Below are positions 43,487 through 55,900 of a DNA stretch of 64,000 nt, in pieces (within the stretch, counting starts at the first letter, position 1; the number at the start of each line of letters is the position of its first letter). The notes beneath the pieces are model-generated. The model worked only from the letters and a program-made list of their open reading frames with translations. It did not search any database and was not told the DNA's origin. This DNA comes from Apium graveolens (Eukaryota; Streptophyta; Magnoliopsida; Apiales; Apiaceae). The translations under genes and the position numbers were made by a program. The stretch covers positions 67,459,669 to 67,523,668 of the forward strand of contig NC_133650.1 of NCBI RefSeq assembly GCF_009905375.1, in the 5' to 3' direction.

Positions 43487-46400
43487 TGTCACACCCCCAA
43501 CTTAAATAGCAAAATTTATATAGCTATTACAATATTTTAAAAGAAGAATACACAACCAAATCCAAGATCTTACAGTTTAGGGTTTGGAACAGCCCAACAC
43601 TACCAACTATTACATCTGATTACAAATACCGAGTCCTCACACAACTATTATTACTTATTCTACCTGAGCTCGAACATAAGCATCAGCATCACAGGTCTTA
43701 CGGGCAGTCAGCTTGAATCTAACCATAGCTGCTAGCTGTAATATCAGGGTAAAGCAAGAAGTGAGCCAAATGCTCAACAAGTGCTAACAGTACGACACAA
43801 AGCATAAATCGAGATATACTTTTAAGAATGTCAATGGAAAGACATAACTAATGATAACGAGAGATAAACTATGAGAGATGGCATCATTTTGCTTGTATCA
43901 AAATAATTTTAAAATCATGTCTTAATCAAAATCGTTTTATGACGCTACGGATTACAGCCGGTGATCAGCCGCGAAGTAATCCCGAACCTCGCTGGGTTCT
44001 AAAACATTAACGGGAATCCCTTAGGCAACTTTTAAGCCTAATATAAGTGTGGAAAGGACTCGCGTTTCAGTCCAGATCCACTATTCAAAGAAAACATTTA
44101 TCCCCCTTTGGGACTGAAAAACCCACATTTTATTTATTTCAAAAGCTGATGCCGAATTGTAACAAAATCTCTTTTAACAGTAAACATTTTTATTAAGGGA
44201 ATATAGATCAACTCGAAACACGGGAAGTATGGTACCAAATCTCTGGGCCATGATTCACAAAACTTTACTCTATTAGGGTAACCAAAAGGTTTTCATATGT
44301 TAGAATTTGGACAGGAAAATATGGTGAGACTAATGGATAATATGAAGGGGTAATGCCAAACTGGGCTCAAACCAATGGTTTCTCATCAAGGTACAGGTGT
44401 TGGATCATTAAGAAGATAAGCTTCACGAATACTATGGGTGTTAAGGTAATGATCTCTAGCTCAGGATGTATGTATATATCAGAATTGACAAGCTTTAGGA
44501 TAGGAAAGGGGGTATCAATTAATGAGGAATCATGTTGGTAAGTTTCTGACTATCAGAGTTCAAGGTAAGGTTCTATAGGGGTTCAAGTATCAGGATGAGA
44601 TATCAATACTTAGGAATCAACAACATGCTAATCAAGAGGATCAATCAAGTAATATAACAACTCTTTATTTTGTCATGGCATTTAACTATCATGAAAAGAT
44701 TTTTGAACTACTTGCAATACATACTTGAGGGTTCATGGCATTTCTATATAATTCGAAGATAAGCGAGAGATACGCTTGATTTAAACATATCAAAATGACT
44801 CAGGATAATTGCATCGATATATATATATGAACTGTTTATAGTAAATACGAAGGTCAAGTTGAATCACTTGCCTTGAGATAGACTGATCTGGTCTGACTGG
44901 TAGGAGCAACAACTGGAGCTTCACTCGACCTTTATGGCAAGTTTTCCCTCGTCTCGAGATCCTACATAAATAATAATAATCCTCATTATAATATATTCTC
45001 ACTAACTTAACCTATTTATAACTTGAAATTAAACACGGATGGCACTTAGGCCTATACGCACTTAATTTATATCCACCTTTATATTTCAAATGTACACACA
45101 TAGCCATATAATCACATATCATATATTAACACCAAATAACACCATATATACCATAATGCAACACTAGGCTTGGATGATCTCGACTCACCACTTAAGTCAC
45201 TTGGTCGCTAAACTAGACATAGTCTTCTAATTTTGGCTTCCTAACTCGATGTGCCTTTCCTAAATTATCCAAAACCTATTGACCCTCACATGTGCCTTTT
45301 GCTCTACTGACCTTATACTATCTTACAACTATGGTGGTCGACCTAATACTCACTTCTAAGTGTTCTAAAACTATGTGATAAGTGAAAGTACTCACCGATG
45401 CAAATTTCAGAATGACAACCATGGTTTCTTGAGTACATTAGACACTCTTAAACTACAAGTTTTCCTTCAAAACTTTTACAAAAGACTCTCCTGACCTAAG
45501 GGCATCTCACAAACTTGATGTGGCTCAAGGACCTGGCTTGGGCCTTCTTGGGCCTAAGCTAAAAGTCCAAGGTTCCCCTGTTTTTCTGGTCAGAAAATGC
45601 CCTGACTTGAATTAACTTGTGACACATGGTTCTAACTCATATCCTATGAACTATGGTTGGAAAAACTTCTCTGACACTCCCTCTAACTAAGGCCCAATTA
45701 GGCCTAATGAGGGCCTACTCATGACATGGTCAGATCTCCCTATTTCTAAGTTGCAACAAAACTGTCCCCTGCTAGACAGATTTTGTTATTCTACTTGTGC
45801 ACCTAACCAAATGACATGCAAACCTCTAACCAAATCCTAAAACCTTTTATATACTCCCAATACTAACTTCTGGTAGCTTGGGCCTCAAAGTGCACACCAA
45901 TGACATGGTCAAAACTCACTCTAAACCTCAGGGTACTAAACTGATTTTCTGCAGAAACTATAATTCTCATTTCTCCAAGGTTTTGACTTGACAAACTCAA
46001 CTACCAACAACCCAATACTCAAACCAAGACTTAAACATGGTATTCTACTGAAATAACTCCCTTATTCTCAAAATAACCTTGGTGAGATCATCCTTACCTT
46101 AAGTACAATTATGGCAAAACAAGAGAATCTACACTTCACAAATCATAAATCTTCATGCTTTTGAAACAACAAGGTATGCATTTTTATAAAAGATAATCAC
46201 GAATTATTACCATGCAACAAGAAGAATAAATCAATATTAACACATTATACCAACTGAAATTAAGGCTTATTAACAAAATCTTTCCAAATGATCAAAATCT
46301 TACAACATTCTAAGAGAAATCCTCATGCATGCATGCCTTCGGGTTTTTCAAACCAAAACAACATATTTTCTACATATATTCCATCTTAAAATTGACATGA

Positions 46401-47536
46401 AAGCCTAGCATAAGGTATACCTAGGTGATCACTTAGCATGCAAGGAGTTTTATCCAATTTTTTCCGCAAAATTCAAGTCATTATCACATAAACATGCAAG
46501 AATTGATCAAAACAACAAGAATGATTTCAAGGATCATTCATTCGGCTCCCATATGGTCATGGCCGAATGAAATGGATGGAAATGACCATTAAATCATCAA
46601 GAGTTTCCTTCTCAAGACTTGGCATTTATCCATTCCTTGTAGTCCTCTCAAAAACAACATTAAATCCATAAGAATCAAGATTGTATTTTGAGTTTCACTA
46701 AAACCTTTACATGCAACCCTTAAACTTAAACTTTCTACTCAAAACTCTTTGAAATATATATAGACAACATGTAGGGAGCAAGATTACTTGAATATAAGAT
46801 GGATGTTTGAGTGAAAGAATGGAGAAAAGGAAGGGGATGGGGGCTTCGGCTATGGTGATTGCCGAGAGGGAGGAAAAACCGAGAGGTGAGGGAGGAGGGA
46901 GGGAGGAGAGAGTGAGGGTGGAGTATGGAGTGGGGTGAATGATCACAACACTTTGTACTTTGGGTTTTTATGATTTTGATTGATTGAAATAAGTGAGTGG
47001 AAATGAGAATTGACAAGATTACCCTTCACACATACTAGGACCATTTTGCATGCAAGGACAAAAGAGTAATTTGGTTAGCAAGATGAGAGTTAGTGGGGTT
47101 GTAATTGTCCTTTTTAGCCCTTTAGTTGAATAGAAGAGAGTTTGCATGCAAGGTTATTCATGTAATTCGATAAATATAACAACTAAAATTTATAATGATT
47201 TATTTTTATAAAATAAAATACAAGTTCAAAAATTATAAAATTTATACCATAAATTAACTTCGATTTTTAGAGACTTTATAAAATCATTTTCAAAATTTGT
47301 GAACAAAATACCTTTTAAAAGAAATTTTTTCCAAAGCTTAGAATATTCCTTATAAATAAAAAAAATAAAGAAATTAAATAAACTCTTGCTTTGAAAAGAT
47401 CATATACTACACAAAGCAAATTTATAATGCAGAAATTTTCACTCATACTAGCGTACAATCATTGAATATATTTTCATTTGACTTTAATATTATACCAAAT
47501 CCACAAATAATATTACATAAAATGCCGGTCGTAACA
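43487..47536 (-). repeat. E3 3' LTR (4050 bp)
   Basis: The minus strand starts TGTTACGACCGGC at 47536, right after the PPT, and ends GGGGGTGTGACA at 43487. More than 20 differences from the other LTR are visible in the first 1.2 kb, so the copy is not very recent. A purine-rich run at 46860-46925 is read on the other strand as a false Pro/Leu/Ser-rich frame. Confidence 0.95.
45845..45853 (-). promoter_or_regulatory. TATA box of E3 3' LTR (candidate)
   Basis: The minus strand reads TATATAAAAGG, a strong consensus, about 1.7 kb into the LTR. Identical at 55341-55349 in the other LTR. Confidence 0.55.
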
Positions 47537-47553
47537 TCCTCTCCCCCTTAAGG
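47537..47553 (-). other. Polypurine tract of E3
   Basis: The minus strand reads TAAGGGGGAGAGGA immediately before the 3' LTR. Confidence 0.9.
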
Positions 47554-47570
47554 GATTCTGTCCCCAGAAT

Positions 47571-49682
47571 CTAAGACAAAAGATGAGGATGCCGGGAACG
47601 CATATCAGACTCTAACTCCCAAGTCGATTCTTCGACCTTAGGGTTCCTCCAAAGCACTTTTACTAACTTTACCGACTTATTTCTAAGACTCTTTACTTGC
47701 CAGTCGAGTATTTTAACCGGTTGCTCCACAAATGACAGGTCTGCCTGAATTTCTACAGGTTCATATTCTATCACATGGCTAATGTCAGGATTGTACTTCT
47801 TAAGCAACGACACATGGAACACATTATGCACATGCTGATACTGAGGTGGTAAGGCCAACTCGTAGGCCACCTTTCCCACTTGACTTAAAATCTCAAAAGG
47901 ACCTATGTATCTAGGTGCTAACTTCCCTTTCTTGCCAAATCTCATCAACCCTTTTCTAGGTGACACCTTCAGCAACACAGCTTCGCCAATTTGGAATTGA
48001 ACGTCCTTACGCGCGGGACCCGCATACTTCCTCTGTCTATCTTGAGCAGCAAGCAACCTTTTCTGAATTAACTTGACCGAGTCATGCAACTGTTGTACCA
48101 ATTCCGAGCCGAGAATTCTTCCTTCTCCTACTTCATCCCAACTTGTTGGTGATCTATACTTTCGCCCGTACAAAGCTTCGTATGGTGGCATGCCGATACT
48201 GGAATGATAGCTGTTGTTGTAAGAGAATTCAATCAACGGCAAGTGATCGTCCCAACTTCCTGCAAAATCGATTGCACAACTGCGCAACATGTCTTCCATC
48301 ATTTGAATTGTCCTTTCACTCTGGCCATCAGTCTGCGGGTGGTACGCCGTGCTCATATTCAACTTTGTGCCAAGACATTCCTGAAATTGTTTCCAGAATC
48401 TCGAGTTGAATCGGGGATCTCTATCTGAAACTATTGATACGGGTACTCCATGCCTTAGTACGATTTCACGCACATACAGATGAACCAACTTGTCCAGTGA
48501 CAACTTCTCATTTATTGGAAGGAAATGCGCCGACTTCGTAAGACGATCAATTATAACCCATATGGCGTCATGCCTAGATTTCGTTTGCGGTAGTCCCACT
48601 ATAAAGTCCATAGCGATATTTTCCCATTTCCATTCTGGAATCTTCAGGGGCTGAATTAATCCGCTTGGTCGTTGATGTTCTGCCTTTACTTTCTGACAAG
48701 TATAGCACTTCGCAACCCATTCTGCCACGTCTCGCTTCATATTTGGCCACCAAAAGTTCTTCTTTAAGTCTCGATACATCTTGGTGCTTCCCGGGTGGAT
48801 TGAAAATTTCGAATTGTGGGCTTCTTGCAAAATCTCATTCTTTAATTCAGGTACATGGGGAATCCATATTCTGGATGAAAACCTTAGTATCCCTTGCTCA
48901 TCCCTTTGAGTATTAATCTCCTCTCCAGATAACTGATTCTTCTCTTTTTCCATTACTTCCTCTTGACACTTCTTTATCTTTTCCACTAGTGTTGGCTGAA
49001 AGGTCATTGCACGACAAACTTCCTCGACTTTTCCATAAGCACAAAGTTCCAATTCCAATCTTTCGATTGCTTCAAATAACTCTTTTGATGTTATCATCAT
49101 ATTCAATCTCTCCTTCCTACTCAGAGCATCGGCCACTACGTTCGCCTTTCCAGGATGGTAATTTATCGAACAGTCATAGTCCTTGATCAATTCCAGCCAT
49201 CTCCTCTGCCTCATATTGAGCTCTTTCTGAGTAAAAATGTACTTTAAACTCTTGTGATCTGTGTAGATTTCACACTTCTCTCCATAGAGGTAATGTCTCC
49301 AGATCTTGAGTGCGAACACTATGGCGGCTAGTTCCAAGTCATGCGTCGGGTACTTTAACTCATGCGGCTTCAACTGTCTTGACGCATATGCGATCACTTT
49401 ACTGTGTTGCATCAACACACAACCCAAACCCTTATGTGAAGCATCGCCGAATATTACAAAATTCCCTTGATCATCTGGAAGTACCAACACTGGAGCTGTT
49501 ACCAACTTCTGCTTTAACTCTTGAAAGCTATCTTCACATTCTGCACTCCATTCAAACTTTTGATTCTTTCTGGTTAACTTGGTCAATGGCGTGGCGATCT
49601 TCGAGAAATCCTTGATGAATCTTCTATAGTATCCAGCCAATCCTAGAAAACTTTGCACTTCCGTAGGAGTCTTTGGCCTCTC
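47571..49682 (-). pseudogene. E3 RNase H, integrase and chromodomain (end of pol)
   Basis: A 695-codon open frame from 49658 to 47571, in frame with RT across one TGA (at about 49659-49661, where Trp is expected). RNase [14 protein letters not shown] (about residue 67), [25 protein letters not shown]. Integrase: HHCC zinc finger ([19 protein letters not shown], about residues 285-335), catalytic Asp in [10 protein letters not shown] and SDRDPRF, Glu in GQSERTIQ. Then a [16 protein letters not shown] domain and a C-terminal chromodomain ([21 protein letters not shown]...[10 protein letters not shown]). All catalytic residues are present. The chromodomain places E3 among the chromoviruses, Tekay/Del type by overall similarity. 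Confidence 0.93.
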
Positions 49683-50557
49683 TCAGCTCATAACTGCCTC
49701 AATCTTTGCCGGATCCACTTTAACTCCCTCATTTCCAATAACATGCCCCAAAAATTGAACTTCCTTTAACCAAAACTCACATTTGGTAAACTTGGCATAC
49801 AACTTCTCTTGTCGGGGTAACTCCAATGCTATCCAGAGGTGCTTCTTATGTTCTTCTTCCGACTTAGAATAAATAAGGATGTCATCAATAAATACCATGA
49901 CAAATTTGTCCAAATACTTCTTAAATACCCGATTCATCAGATCCATAAAGGCGGCCGGAGCGTTGGTCAATCCAAACGGCATTACTAGGAATTCATAATG
50001 CCCATATCTGGTCCTAAATGCGGTCTTAGGAATATCTTCTTCTTTGATTGATGGTATCCCGATCTCAGATCAATCTTAGAAAAGCATTTTGCTCCCTTCA
50101 ACTGATCAAAAAGGTCATCTATCATTGGTAGCGGGTAGCGGTTCTTGATCGTCACCTTATTCAACTCCTAGTAATCTATGCATAGACGCATACTCCCATC
50201 TTTCTTCTTTACAAACAGAACAGGTGCTCCCCATAGCGACGTACTTGGTCGTATCACTCCTTTATCCAATAATTCTTGTAGCTGGCTCGCCAACTCTTTC
50301 ATTTCTGTTGGTGCCATCCTATATGGGGCCTTTGAAATTGGTTCCGTGCCTGGAGCAAGGTTGATCTCGAACTTAATTTGTCGATCTAGTGATAAGCCTG
50401 GTAGTTCATCAGGAAACACATCGGGGAACTCGTTAACTACAGGAATATCTTCCATTCTGAGGCTGCCTCTCTCTGAATCCACTACATATGCTAGGAACAA
50501 CTCACAACCTTTTCTAAGTAACTTCTTAGCCTGAACAACTGTAAGAAATAGTTGCTC
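49683..50557 (-). pseudogene. E3 reverse transcriptase (broken)
   Basis: From 50500 the frame has the RT N-terminus ([46 protein letters not shown]), then a TAG near 50166 where Arg is expected. A frameshift follows near 50045, and the palm continues from 49982 ([20 protein letters not shown]) with the catalytic FIDDILIYS (FIDD codons at 49881-49892) and [10 protein letters not shown]. The link from protease is in the same frame as gag but separated by one TAA at 50558-50560. Confidence 0.92.
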
Positions 50558-52177
50558 TTACCTCTGCCCCTTAAATACTACCTTCTCTCCACTCTTCGTC
50601 CTTAAATACACTCTCTTGGTCTTAAAATTTATCTGAGCGCTATTCTCTCCTAACCAATCCATTCCTAAAATTATATCAAACTCTCCCAACTTGAAGAGTA
50701 TTAAGTCGGCTGAGAACTTATACCCTGAAATATCAATCTCACACTTTGGACAAAATTGATTCATAGGAATCTTCTCTTGGTTCGCAATTACCACATTTAC
50801 TACCTCACTCATAACCATTTTATCATATTGGAGCTTATCAACAAAAGATTCTGATATGAAAGATCTTGTTGCTCCCGAATCAATCAATACTTTAGCTTTG
50901 ACATTATTGAGTAAAAGTGTACCTGCTATCACCTCTGAATTCTGTACAACATCCTTCATCTTCAAATCAAATGTCCTTGCTGTTGCTTGTGGGGTTGGTG
51001 TCGGTGGTGGAGGTAATGCCAATACCTCAACTGGCACACTCGCACTAGTACTTGCCACATTTATCAGAGCTTTGACTGGTCCTATTGCCTTACATTCCCT
51101 AGCCATGTGTCTAGTCTTCCCACACTTGTAGCACATAACTCCTGGCTTCGGCATCTTGCACTCATTCGCCAAATGTCCCTTCTGATTGCACCTATAACAG
51201 GTCATGCTCAGCTTATTGCATACTCCGGGGTGCCTTCTTCCACAGTGCTTGCATTCCGGTCTCTGGAACCTGTTTTCTCCAACTTGCCCTTGGCTTGCCT
51301 GCTTGTTCCCTTTTGATTCTTTCCTTTTACCCAAATTTCCCTTCTTTTGAAAATTTCCGCCCTTCTGGAAACCAATCCTCTTTATATTCCGATCTTGCGA
51401 ACTTCCGGCTTCAGATTTTTCTCCATAAAATGGAACCTTCCTCTTCTTGTTATCCCTCTCTTTTCTTGACTGCATCCCATTATTCTCAATCAGAGCAGCT
51501 TTCTGTAATACTCCCGTATAAGTTTCAAGCTCAAACATAGCCACCCTATCTCTGATCCAAGGCTCCAATCCTTGCTGGAATTTCTTTGCTTTTTCCTCCT
51601 CAGTGCTGGTATACTTTGTCACAAACCTTGACAACTCAGTGAACTTCTTCTCATACTCCAATACAGTCATGTTCCCTTGCTTCAACTCCAGAAATTTTAG
51701 CTCCATCTGATTCTGCATGTACTTAGGGTAATACTTGTCCAGAAATAACTTCTTAAATCTCTCCCAAGAAACCTGCTGAGTGACTTCCATAGCCTTTACT
51801 GATTCCCACCAATAGATAACTTCTCCCTTCAAGAAGTAAGTAGCATACGGCGTCTTCTGATCGTCTCCTAACTGTACCAACTCAAAAGCCCTTTCCATCT
51901 CCTTGATCCATGTGTTAGCTATCACTGGATCAGTGGTATCATGAAATGCAGGTGGATTCACATTCTGAAAAGCCTTGAAAGTGATAATTTGTCTAGGTGG
52001 TACTGGTGGTTCAGGTGGTTGGTGTGGCTCACGGTTATCTTGGTTTTCAATTCGTTGTTGAAGAGTTAGTTGTTGTTGAGATATAACATTGGTTTGCTGT
52101 TGCAAGGTTTCCAGTAGTCGAAGAATATTTGGGTCTGTAGTGGAGGTGGTTGTTGGGTTCTTCTTTTTGGGAGGCAT
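50558..52177 (-). CDS. E3 Gag-protease polyprotein, 539 codons, open
   Basis: Gag assembles the particle; protease matures it. An ATG at 52177 opens a basic Thr-rich N-terminus (MPPKKKNPTT) and a Gln-rich helical stretch. The retrotransposon gag domain spans about residues 90-215 (WIKEMERAFELVQLGDD, RFKKLFLDKYYPKYM). Three zinc knuckles lie at about 305-365: CKHCGRRHPGVC, CYRCNQKGHLANEC and CYKCGKTRHMAREC. The retropepsin motif VLIDSGATRSFIS is near residue 430, with FDIILGMDWLG near 505. The frame ends at a TAA where related elements read on into RT, so the stop is probably a mutation rather than a programmed end. This is the best preserved coding frame in the window. Confidence 0.92.
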   Translation of the reverse strand: MPPKKKNPTTTSTTDPNILRLLETLQQQTNVISQQQLTLQQRIENQDNREPHQPPEPPVPPRQIITFKAFQNVNPPAFHDTTDPVIANTWIKEMERAFELVQLGDDQKTPYATYFLKGEVIYWWESVKAMEVTQQVSWERFKKLFLDKYYPKYMQNQMELKFLELKQGNMTVLEYEKKFTELSRFVTKYTSTEEEKAKKFQQGLEPWIRDRVAMFELETYTGVLQKAALIENNGMQSRKERDNKKRKVPFYGEKSEAGSSQDRNIKRIGFQKGGNFQKKGNLGKRKESKGNKQASQGQVGENRFQRPECKHCGRRHPGVCNKLSMTCYRCNQKGHLANECKMPKPGVMCYKCGKTRHMARECKAIGPVKALINVASTSASVPVEVLALPPPPTPTPQATARTFDLKMKDVVQNSEVIAGTLLLNNVKAKVLIDSGATRSFISESFVDKLQYDKMVMSEVVNVVIANQEKIPMNQFCPKCEIDISGYKFSADLILFKLGEFDIILGMDWLGENSAQINFKTKRVYLRTKSGEKVVFKGQR

Positions 52178-52489
52178 GATCCTGAAATAAGAGTTGTGTC
52201 AAAACAGATATGAATGCTAAAATGATTCGAGGGTTTCGCATGGCATTCTCATTTACATATGGGGTCAAGTTTCCAAATTAAGCAGATATGATGATAAAAA
52301 CATAAAATAACAGTTGAGAGCAAATGGAATAATAGCACATAATTATTGAAATTTTAAAGGTCACAGTACATAGGATTAGGACAAGGTCTGATTCTAGGAA
52401 TAACAGGTTTATTTAAAGGAAACAACGGAAACAACTGGGGATTCCACAGAGTCTGACAGTACAACAACATGAAAGGTAAATGGAAAGAA

Positions 52490-52888
52490 CTAAGGCTCCA
52501 CTCCATCTGTACGGGGCTTGGTAGTCTTTTCCTCTCGAAGTGTCTTCACAATGCTCTGGAGCTCATCCGCCACCATCTGAATGACATACTGGCTGGTACG
52601 GTCCCGGTGTGCTGGCATCTCCTCAAGCTTAGTGTTGATGTACTGAACCAAGGTCTCAAGTCTCGCAATCATCTGCTCCTTGGACTTCCCTTCGTAGTTT
52701 CGGCTGTCCGGATACACGTTCTTCAGTCGGTCTATCAGTCGGTCGTACTTGCCCTGAAGCATGTCGAACTCGCGCCTCAACTCAGCATACACGGAGAAAG
52801 CAATAGTGTCGTCCGACCCAGAGGATGACGAGGAATGCGCCCTTTGCTGACAACCAATAAGAGGAGTATTAATAATAAATTTACTTAC
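52490..52888 (-). CDS. E3 leader ORF between PBS and gag
   Basis: Unknown product. The frame is open from just after a TAG near 52891 to a stop at 52490 (about 130 codons). No ATG occurs before 52762 (motif REFDMLQGKYDRL), so either translation starts there or the original start is lost. The open part is Ser/Asp-rich at its N-side (HSSSSSGSDDT), then helical and charged. The block SQYVIQMVADELQSI matches AQTVIQVLRDELRRI at the end of the E2 leader ORF. Between it and gag lie about 310 bp without a gene. A role in translation or packaging can only be guessed. Confidence 0.5.
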   Translation of the reverse strand, partial: VSKFIINTPLIGCQQRAHSSSSSGSDDTIAFSVYAELRREFDMLQGKYDRLIDRLKNVYPDSRNYEGKSKEQMIARLETLVQYINTKLEEMPAHRDRTSQYVIQMVADELQSIVKTLREEKTTKPRTDGVEP

Positions 52889-52966
52889 CTACTCTCTCGC
52901 ATATTATCTATAACCTACACACATATCCTATAACCTATTTGGGCTGTCCAGGGACTCTAAACCATA

Positions 52967-52983
52967 GCTCTGATACCAAAACC
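52967..52983 (-). other. Primer-binding site of E3, initiator tRNA-Met
   Basis: The minus strand reads GGTTTTGGTATCAGAGC directly after the 5' LTR end; TGGTATCAGAGC is exact. Confidence 0.93.
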
Positions 52984-55900
52984 TGTCACACCCCTAACTT
53001 AAACAGCAAAATAAATATAGCTATTACAATATTTTAAAAGAAGAATACACAACCAAATCCAAGATCTTACAGTTTAGGGTTTGGAACAGCCCAACACTAC
53101 CAACTATTACATCTGATTACAAATACCGAGTCCTCACACAACTATTATTACTTATTCTACCTGAGCTCGAACATAAGCATCAGCATCACAGGTCTTACGG
53201 GCAGTCAGCTTGAATCTAACCATAGCTGCTAGCTGTAATATCAGGGTAAAGCAAGAAGTGAGCCAAATGCTCAACAAGTGCTAACAGTACGACACAAAGC
53301 ATAAATCGAGATATACTTTTAAGAATGTCAATGGAAACACATAACTAATGATAACGAGAGATAAACTATGAGAGATGGCATCATTTTGCTTGTATCAAAA
53401 CAATTTTAAAATCATGTCTTAATCAAAATCGTTTTATGACGCTACGGATTACAGCCGGTGATCAGCCGCGAAGTAATCCCGAACCTCGCTGGGTTCTAAA
53501 ACATTAACGCGAATCCCTTAGGCAACTTTTAAGCCTAATATAAGTGTGGAAAAGACTCGCGTCTTAGTCCAGATCCACTATTCAAAGAAAACATTTATCC
53601 CCCTTTGGGACTGAAAAACCCACATTTTATTTATTTCAAAAGCTGATGCCGAATTGTAACAAAATCTCTTTTAACAGGTAAACATTTTTATTAAGGGAAT
53701 ATAGATCAACTCGAAACACGGGAATTATGGTACCAAATCTCAGGGCCATGATTCACAAAACTTTACTCTATTAGGGTAACCAAAAGGTTTTCATATGTTA
53801 GAATTTGGACAGGAAAATATGGTGAGACTAATGGATAATATGAAGGGGTAATGCAAAACTGGGCTCAAAGCAATGGTTTCTCATCAAGGTACAGGTGTTG
53901 GATCATTAAGAAGATAAGATTCACGAATACTATGGGTGTTAAGGTAATGATCTCTAGCTCATGATGTATGTATATATTAGAATTGACAAGCTTTAGGATA
54001 GGAAAGGGGGTATCAATCAATGAGGAATCATGTTGGTAAGTTTCTGACTATCAGAGTTCAAGGTAAGGTTCTATAGGGGTTCAACTATCAGGATGAGATA
54101 TCAATACTTAGGAATCAACAGCATGCTAATTAAGAGGATCAATCAAGTAATATAACAACTCTTTATTTTATCATGGCATTTAACTATCATGAAAAGACTT
54201 TTTAACTACTTGCAATACATACTTGAGGGTTCATGGCATTTCTATATAATTCGAAGATAAGCGAGAGATACGCTTGATTTAAACATATCAAAATGACTCA
54301 GGATAATTGCATCGATATATATAGGAACTGTTTATAGTAAATACGAAGGTCAAGTTTAATCACTTGGCTTGAGATAGGCTGATCTGGTCTGACTGGTAGG
54401 AACAACAACTGGAGCTTCACTCGACCTTTATGGCAAGTTTTCCCTCGTCTCGAGATCCTACATAAATAATAATAATCCTCATTATAATATATTCTCACTA
54501 ACTTAACCTATTTATAACTTGAAATTAAACACGAATGGCACTTAGGCCTATACGCACTTAATTTATATCCACCTTTATATTTCAAATGTACACACGTAGC
54601 CACATAATCACATATCATATATTAACACCAAATAACACCATATATATCATAATGCAACACTAGGCTTGGATGATCTCGACTCACCACTTAAGTCACTTGG
54701 TCGCTAAACTAGACATAGTCTTCTAATTTTGGCTTCCTAACTCGATGTGCCTTTCCTAAATTATCCAAAACCTATTGACCCTCACTTGTGCCTTTTGCTC
54801 TACTGACCTTATACTATCTTACAACTATGGTGGTCGACCTAATACTCACTTATAAGTGTTCTAAAACTATGTGATAAGTGAAAGTGTTCACCGGTGCAAA
54901 TTTCAGAATGACAACTATTGTTTCTTGAGTACATTAGACACTCTTAAACTACTAGTTTTCCTTCAACACTTTTACACAAGACTCTCCTGACCTAAGGGCA
55001 TCTCACAAACTTGATGTGGCTCAAGGGCCTGGCTTGGGCCTTCTTGGGCCTAAGCTAAAAGTCCAAGGTTCCCCTGTTTTTCTGGGCAGAAAATGCCCTG
55101 ACTTGAATTAACTTGTGACACATGGTTCTAACTCATATCCTATGAACTATGGTTGGAAAAACTTCTCTGACACTCCCTCTAACTAAGACCCAATTGGGCC
55201 TAATGAGGGCCTACCCATGACATGGTCAAATCTCCCTATTTCTAAGTTGCAACAAAACTGCCCCCTGCTGGACAGATTTTGTTATTCTACTTGTGCACCT
55301 AACCAAATGACATGCAAACCCCTAACCAACTCCTAAAACCTTTTATATACTCCCAATAATAACTTCTGGTAGCTTGGGCCTCAAAGTGCACACCAATGAC
55401 ATGGTTAAAACTCACTCTAAACCTCAGGGTACTAAACTGATTTTCTGCAGAAACTATAATTCTCATTTCTCCAAGGTTTTGACTTGACAAACTCAACTAC
55501 CAACAACCCAATACTCAAACCAAGACTTAAACATGGTATTCTACTGAACTAACTCCCTTATTCTCAAAATAACCTTGGTGAGATCATCCTTACCTTAAGT
55601 ACAATTATGGCAAAACAAGAGAATCTACACTTCACAAATCATAAATCTTCATGCTTTTGAAACAACAAGGTATGCATTTTTATAAAAGATAATCACGAAT
55701 TATTACCATGCAACAAGAAGAATAAATCAATATTAACACATTATACCAACTGAAATTAAGGCTTATTAACAAAATCTTTCCAAATGATCAAAATCTTACA
55801 ACATTCTAAGAGAAATCCTCATGCATGCATGCCTTCGGGTTTTTCAAACCAAAACAACATATTTTCTACATATATTCCATCTTAAAATTGACATGCAAGC

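Noticed and set aside
46707..46946. Pro/Leu/Ser-rich minus-strand frames in the E3 3' LTR (also 56203-56442 in the 5' LTR)
   Set aside because: By-product of a purine-rich run in the LTR. Both LTR copies derive from one sequence, so repetition is not independent support.
52849..52892. Possible small intron in the E3 leader (donor-like GGTAAGTA near 52892, acceptor-like TTGTCAG near 52849)
   Set aside because: Only about 45 nt, shorter than normal plant introns, and joining the parts does not give an open frame into the leader ORF.
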